Origin: Nyssa sinensis | Lineage: Eukaryota > Streptophyta > Magnoliopsida > Cornales > Nyssaceae | Direction of reading: 5' to 3' | Assembly: GCA_008638375.1 (NCBI GenBank) | Contig: VIRR01000552.1 | Coordinates: forward strand, 124,001 to 188,000 | DNA: 64,000 bases | In this document: positions 60,696 through 64,000 of the stretch, in pieces | How the letters are laid out: the number at the start of each line of letters is the position of its first letter | Position numbering within the stretch: the first letter of the stretch is position 1 | The notes under the pieces: model-generated | The model's input: the letters and a program-made list of their open reading frames with translations, nothing else | What the model was told of the DNA's origin: nothing | Database searches by the model: none | Translations under genes and position numbers: made by a program

Positions 60696-62147
60696 TGTTA
60701 CGCCCCGAATTTTCATAAACCCGAAGTGAATTTATTAACAAGAAAAATGAATAAATAAATTTGAAACATCCTTTAATTCTTAGCAAAAAAAATTCATTAT
60801 TCCATACTGTAAGGTCATTAACCAACATTAGGAAAAAAATTTGAATCCATTCTGAAAACTTTGTTTAGGCCTTTATACCTTTCGTGGTCAATTTCACTGA
60901 AACATATTTGGAGTCTCAAAGTGCAAATATTCTTAAACAAAAATACTCGTCGAGGCAATTAGTTTAGACTCTTGAATCACTCAATTCAGATTTAAAATGA
61001 ATTTATATGAAAATTAGAAAGTTTGAAACAAAAAAAAAAATTTCGGATGAACAGTAATCTAAGAAACTAGTAGCTAAAAGTGAACAGTAACATTGAAAGT
61101 TACTGTTCACCTAGAGCAAAAATTCAGCTTAAAAAAAATGATGTGCCTAACCCTTTGATTCAAATCGATATTTCTCTCAATCTACAGATCCAAATGCAAT
61201 GAAATCTATGTCAAAATCTTCCTTATTGAGTCTAGTTTCTATACCATTTTGAATCACTCAACAAGTCTGTGTAGAACTCAAGTTATGATGAAAACACTAC
61301 CCATAGGTCAAATTTTTGCACACTTAAACCAAAATCAATATAATTTTCTCATTTTAAAAGCTTTCAAAGTCCATGATATACAAAAAAAAAAAGCTAAGAG
61401 ATAGACCTATCTAGAAATGTAAGGCACTTTAATTAATTCAAAAAGACCAAAAAGTTAGTCTCATGAAGTGGGCTGATCTGCAGAAACAATTTTACAGAAT
61501 CGAATTTAAGACATGTTGTATACCATTTGACATTCCTTCTAATACTTCAAGCTATTTAACACCAACTTTTTTTGGCACTTTTCTCACTTACTCATGGGCA
61601 TTTTATACACCTAATGGCCCTTTTTAACTCACAAAATTTTGACATAGTCTCCTTTGTTTTCAAAGCATTTTTCACCTAATACTTTACGACAATTCATATA
61701 TACAAGGATATATACATTCCACCCTCACTCGATGGCTACAAGTTCATAGAAATTAAACACACAACTATTGTTCTCAACATTTACATGTTATGCACATTAA
61801 ACGAAACATCCCATTTTTCATTTGGGTTTAAACCCTTACATTACAAAATGGCCCAAGGCCTATAGTTCACTATTCTTCAAATTTAACACTAGTTATTTGG
61901 GCTTATGCCCATATATACAAAAATGTGGCCCTTAAGCCAAATATGCTTCAAATTCTACTTTCTTCTCTGTGCTCCAATGACTTCGTCAAGTCTGAAATAC
62001 TGGGAGTCTCATTTGTAATATGTAATCTCATAAAAGGTAAGCACAACGGCTTGTATGACATAATGCTAATGTAAAGAACAAAATTAAGGTGTGACATGTG
62101 CAAGTGTACATTTATAAGCTATAAACCCTACAAACCCTCAATGCTAT
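60696..62147 (-). mobile_element. Partial LTR H, cut by LTR I
   Basis: Starts TGTTACGCCCCGAATTTTC at 60696. It shares short blocks with the G/F-type LTRs (CCTCACTCGATGGC near 61721, GGCTTATGCCC near 61900, AATGCTAATG...AAATTAAGG near 62060). It is interrupted at about 62147 and its continuation would lie beyond the window. Confidence 0.65.
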
Positions 62148-64000
62148 TCTCATGCCCCGAATTTCCACAAACCCGGGGAGTGAGTGAAATAAATAATAAA
62201 GGACAATTACATGCATTTCAAATACTAACCCAATTCATGTTTTGATACTAATCCATAAAGCCTTGTTCGTTGATTCATGACATACAGATAAACATATATG
62301 ATTTAGGGCTTATGCCCTTGTACAATATCAAAATGTGCCCCAAGGGCCAAATTACTCTATGATCCATTTCTCCTCTGCTCTCCGAGACTTCCTCAAGTCT
62401 CAAGTGTCGGGAACATCATCTGTAATATGTTATCTCACGAATGGGTCAGCTCAACTACTGATATGACATAATACTAATGCAAGAAACAAGATTAAGGCGT
62501 GGCATGTCCAAAGTGTACATTTATAATCTAGATGCTTTCCAGTTCATTAATACGATGCAATGAAAATATGCATGACACACCCATGTACTCTATGCCACAC
62601 CGATGTCTCATTTACGGATCGCATCCGCTGGATCTGAGTACCAATTCTTGTTTATGGGCCTCCCTCCCTGATGGATCTGGGCACCAATGCAATGGCCGAT
62701 TTTGGGTTTTTCATCACAGGATCTACACCCTCATAATGCATAGCACCACGTGCTTAACCCACACTATGTTTCAAAGGATTCACTATATGCCAATATGCTT
62801 TGATTTCACCACACAATAATATAATCTCAATGAAGCATGCTTTAAACAATATATTATACTCGAGGCAACAATAATATTTAAATCACAAACTCGTTCCACA
62901 TGAATACATATCTCATACAGTCAATTTAAACACATAGTCACAGTTCACGTTCATCACTTTACTAAATTCTCAAGAATGTAAGAAACACATAAGCACGTAA
63001 ACAACCAACCCTAAGTTATCAAGTAAACATATTCCAAATAATTTTTCAACAACAGTTAAGCATATAAATCATTCAATTTACTCATAAAATATTCCTAAAC
63101 TTAATCTTATTGCTTACTTAGCAAAACATCATACCTGATGGGTTTGCCTCAACCCTAGGAAGTCGTGCTCGCTGTGTAGCTAAACTAAATAGTGAGAATG
63201 TAGACGGTCAGGCCGCCTTCTCCTTTTCTTTCAGTGTTCCTAAAAGTATGAAATATAACTCAGTCTATTGCTACTTGAATTATGTTATTCATCAAATTTT
63301 ATGCATTTATTTTTTGAGTTTCTAATTTACTAAAATAGACTCTACCATTGAGTCTGGAACGTCGAAGAAAGTCGGTTTAGGCTTTTGCAGAATTCAATTT
63401 GAGTGTCCCGGCTAAAAAGGGCAAAACGATCACTTTACACTTTTACGGGTTCTTACTTCTCGATGCCTCTTTTCACAAATTAGACTCCACAGTTGAGTCC
63501 AAAATGCTCGAAATAATAAAAATTCATTATTTTTTTTTACTTTAATCAGAGTTCGTTTGACTGCTTTTTAACTTAGTGGCATTTTTGTAATTTTTTTTAT
63601 TTTTAATTAATTAATTAAATTAATATTTTATTCTGGGGGGTCTAATTATAAAAATCAAAAGTTTTGGGAGTCACTTTATAATTACTAAAAGTCGTGGGGT
63701 TAAATCAGAATTTTTGATTTTACTATTCTCAATCCGAATAGCCAAACAGTGGCTAATCTTCAAAACTAGGATAAGATATCCCTATCCCCAATTTTAATTT
63801 CAATTTAATTTATTAAACCTGTAGCCAAACACCCACAATCCCCTTTTAATTTATAACCTGCATCCAACACGTGCGGGTGGGTCGGATCTAACCCGACCCG
63901 AACTGACCCGAAACTGAACCCTGAACAGTTCATTCTTCCCCGATTTTCTGGTAGGGTTCCAGTGGGTCTCTGGCGTCTTCTCCGACGCCGGTGACCCTGT
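62148..64000 (-). mobile_element. Partial B-type LTR I, running off the window
   Basis: From about 62148 (TCTCATGCCCCGAATTTCC, a degraded TGTCACGCC start) the sequence follows LTR B closely: CGAATGGGTCAGC, GGCGTGGCATGT, TTTTGGGTTTTTCATCACAGG, the ~150-bp modules (about 63340-63560) and, at the window end, the start of the GC-rich island (CTTCTCCGACGCCGG). The preceding 5 bp are GCTAT; the matching duplication cannot be checked. Confidence 0.75.

Overview
The window reads as nuclear DNA of a flowering plant, most likely a eudicot. It has one intron-containing plant cell-wall gene with plant-type splice sites and a TATA box, AT-rich intergenic DNA, and a dense pile of Ty3/gypsy LTR retrotransposons that use an initiator-tRNA-Met-type primer site (TGGTATCAGAGC). 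Nothing in it is prokaryotic. The species cannot be named from the sequence.

Layout. Positions 1-1892 carry a complete three-exon xyloglucan endotransglucosylase/hydrolase (XTH) gene. Its 3' flank holds a hairpin MITE (about 2170-2740) and a CACTA-type transposon end (about 3570-4110). A solo LTR (S1, 4187-17913, target duplication CTATT) is split by a reverse-oriented, decayed but structurally complete element A (4834-15449, duplication AGAAG). Unique DNA follows, with a duplicated snRNA-type promoter module (18214-18707). Next is a second XTH copy reduced to promoter, leader and signal peptide (20255-20711), cut by an unrelated LTR element (20709-21754). From 21755 to 36072 lie remains of a minus-strand element B, into which a plus-strand element C (22340-33634) has been placed with no target duplication and a leftover piece of primer-binding site. 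C's pol is interrupted by solo LTR D (27375-30060, duplication ACTTT). A partial D-like LTR (36073 to about 36985) and unique DNA come next. Element E (38420-49501, duplication GCAAC) is nearly intact, with near-identical 2.9-kb LTRs and one gag-pol frame broken by a single stop. Solo LTR F (49590-56671, duplication ATATC) contains solo LTR G (50873-54627, duplication CAGAC). Unique DNA (56677-60695) is followed by partial LTRs H and I, the last running off the window.

How the parts relate. Elements A, B, C and E encode, or once encoded, one continuous gag-pol. It runs capsid, CCHC knuckles, aspartic protease, reverse transcriptase, RNase H, HHCC/DDE integrase and a C-terminal chromodomain-like segment, the order expected of Tekay/Del-type chromoviruses. 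A and C share an identical deletion of the gag capsid core, so they look like a non-autonomous sublineage that depended on E-like relatives. All four share a leader hairpin just downstream of the primer site. Most stop codons in the decayed copies are CAG-to-TAG changes, which fits deamination of CHG-methylated cytosine. The only host gene that appears functional is the XTH at 826-1892.

All calls come from reading the sequence. No alignment or database search was run, and LTR comparisons were made by eye.
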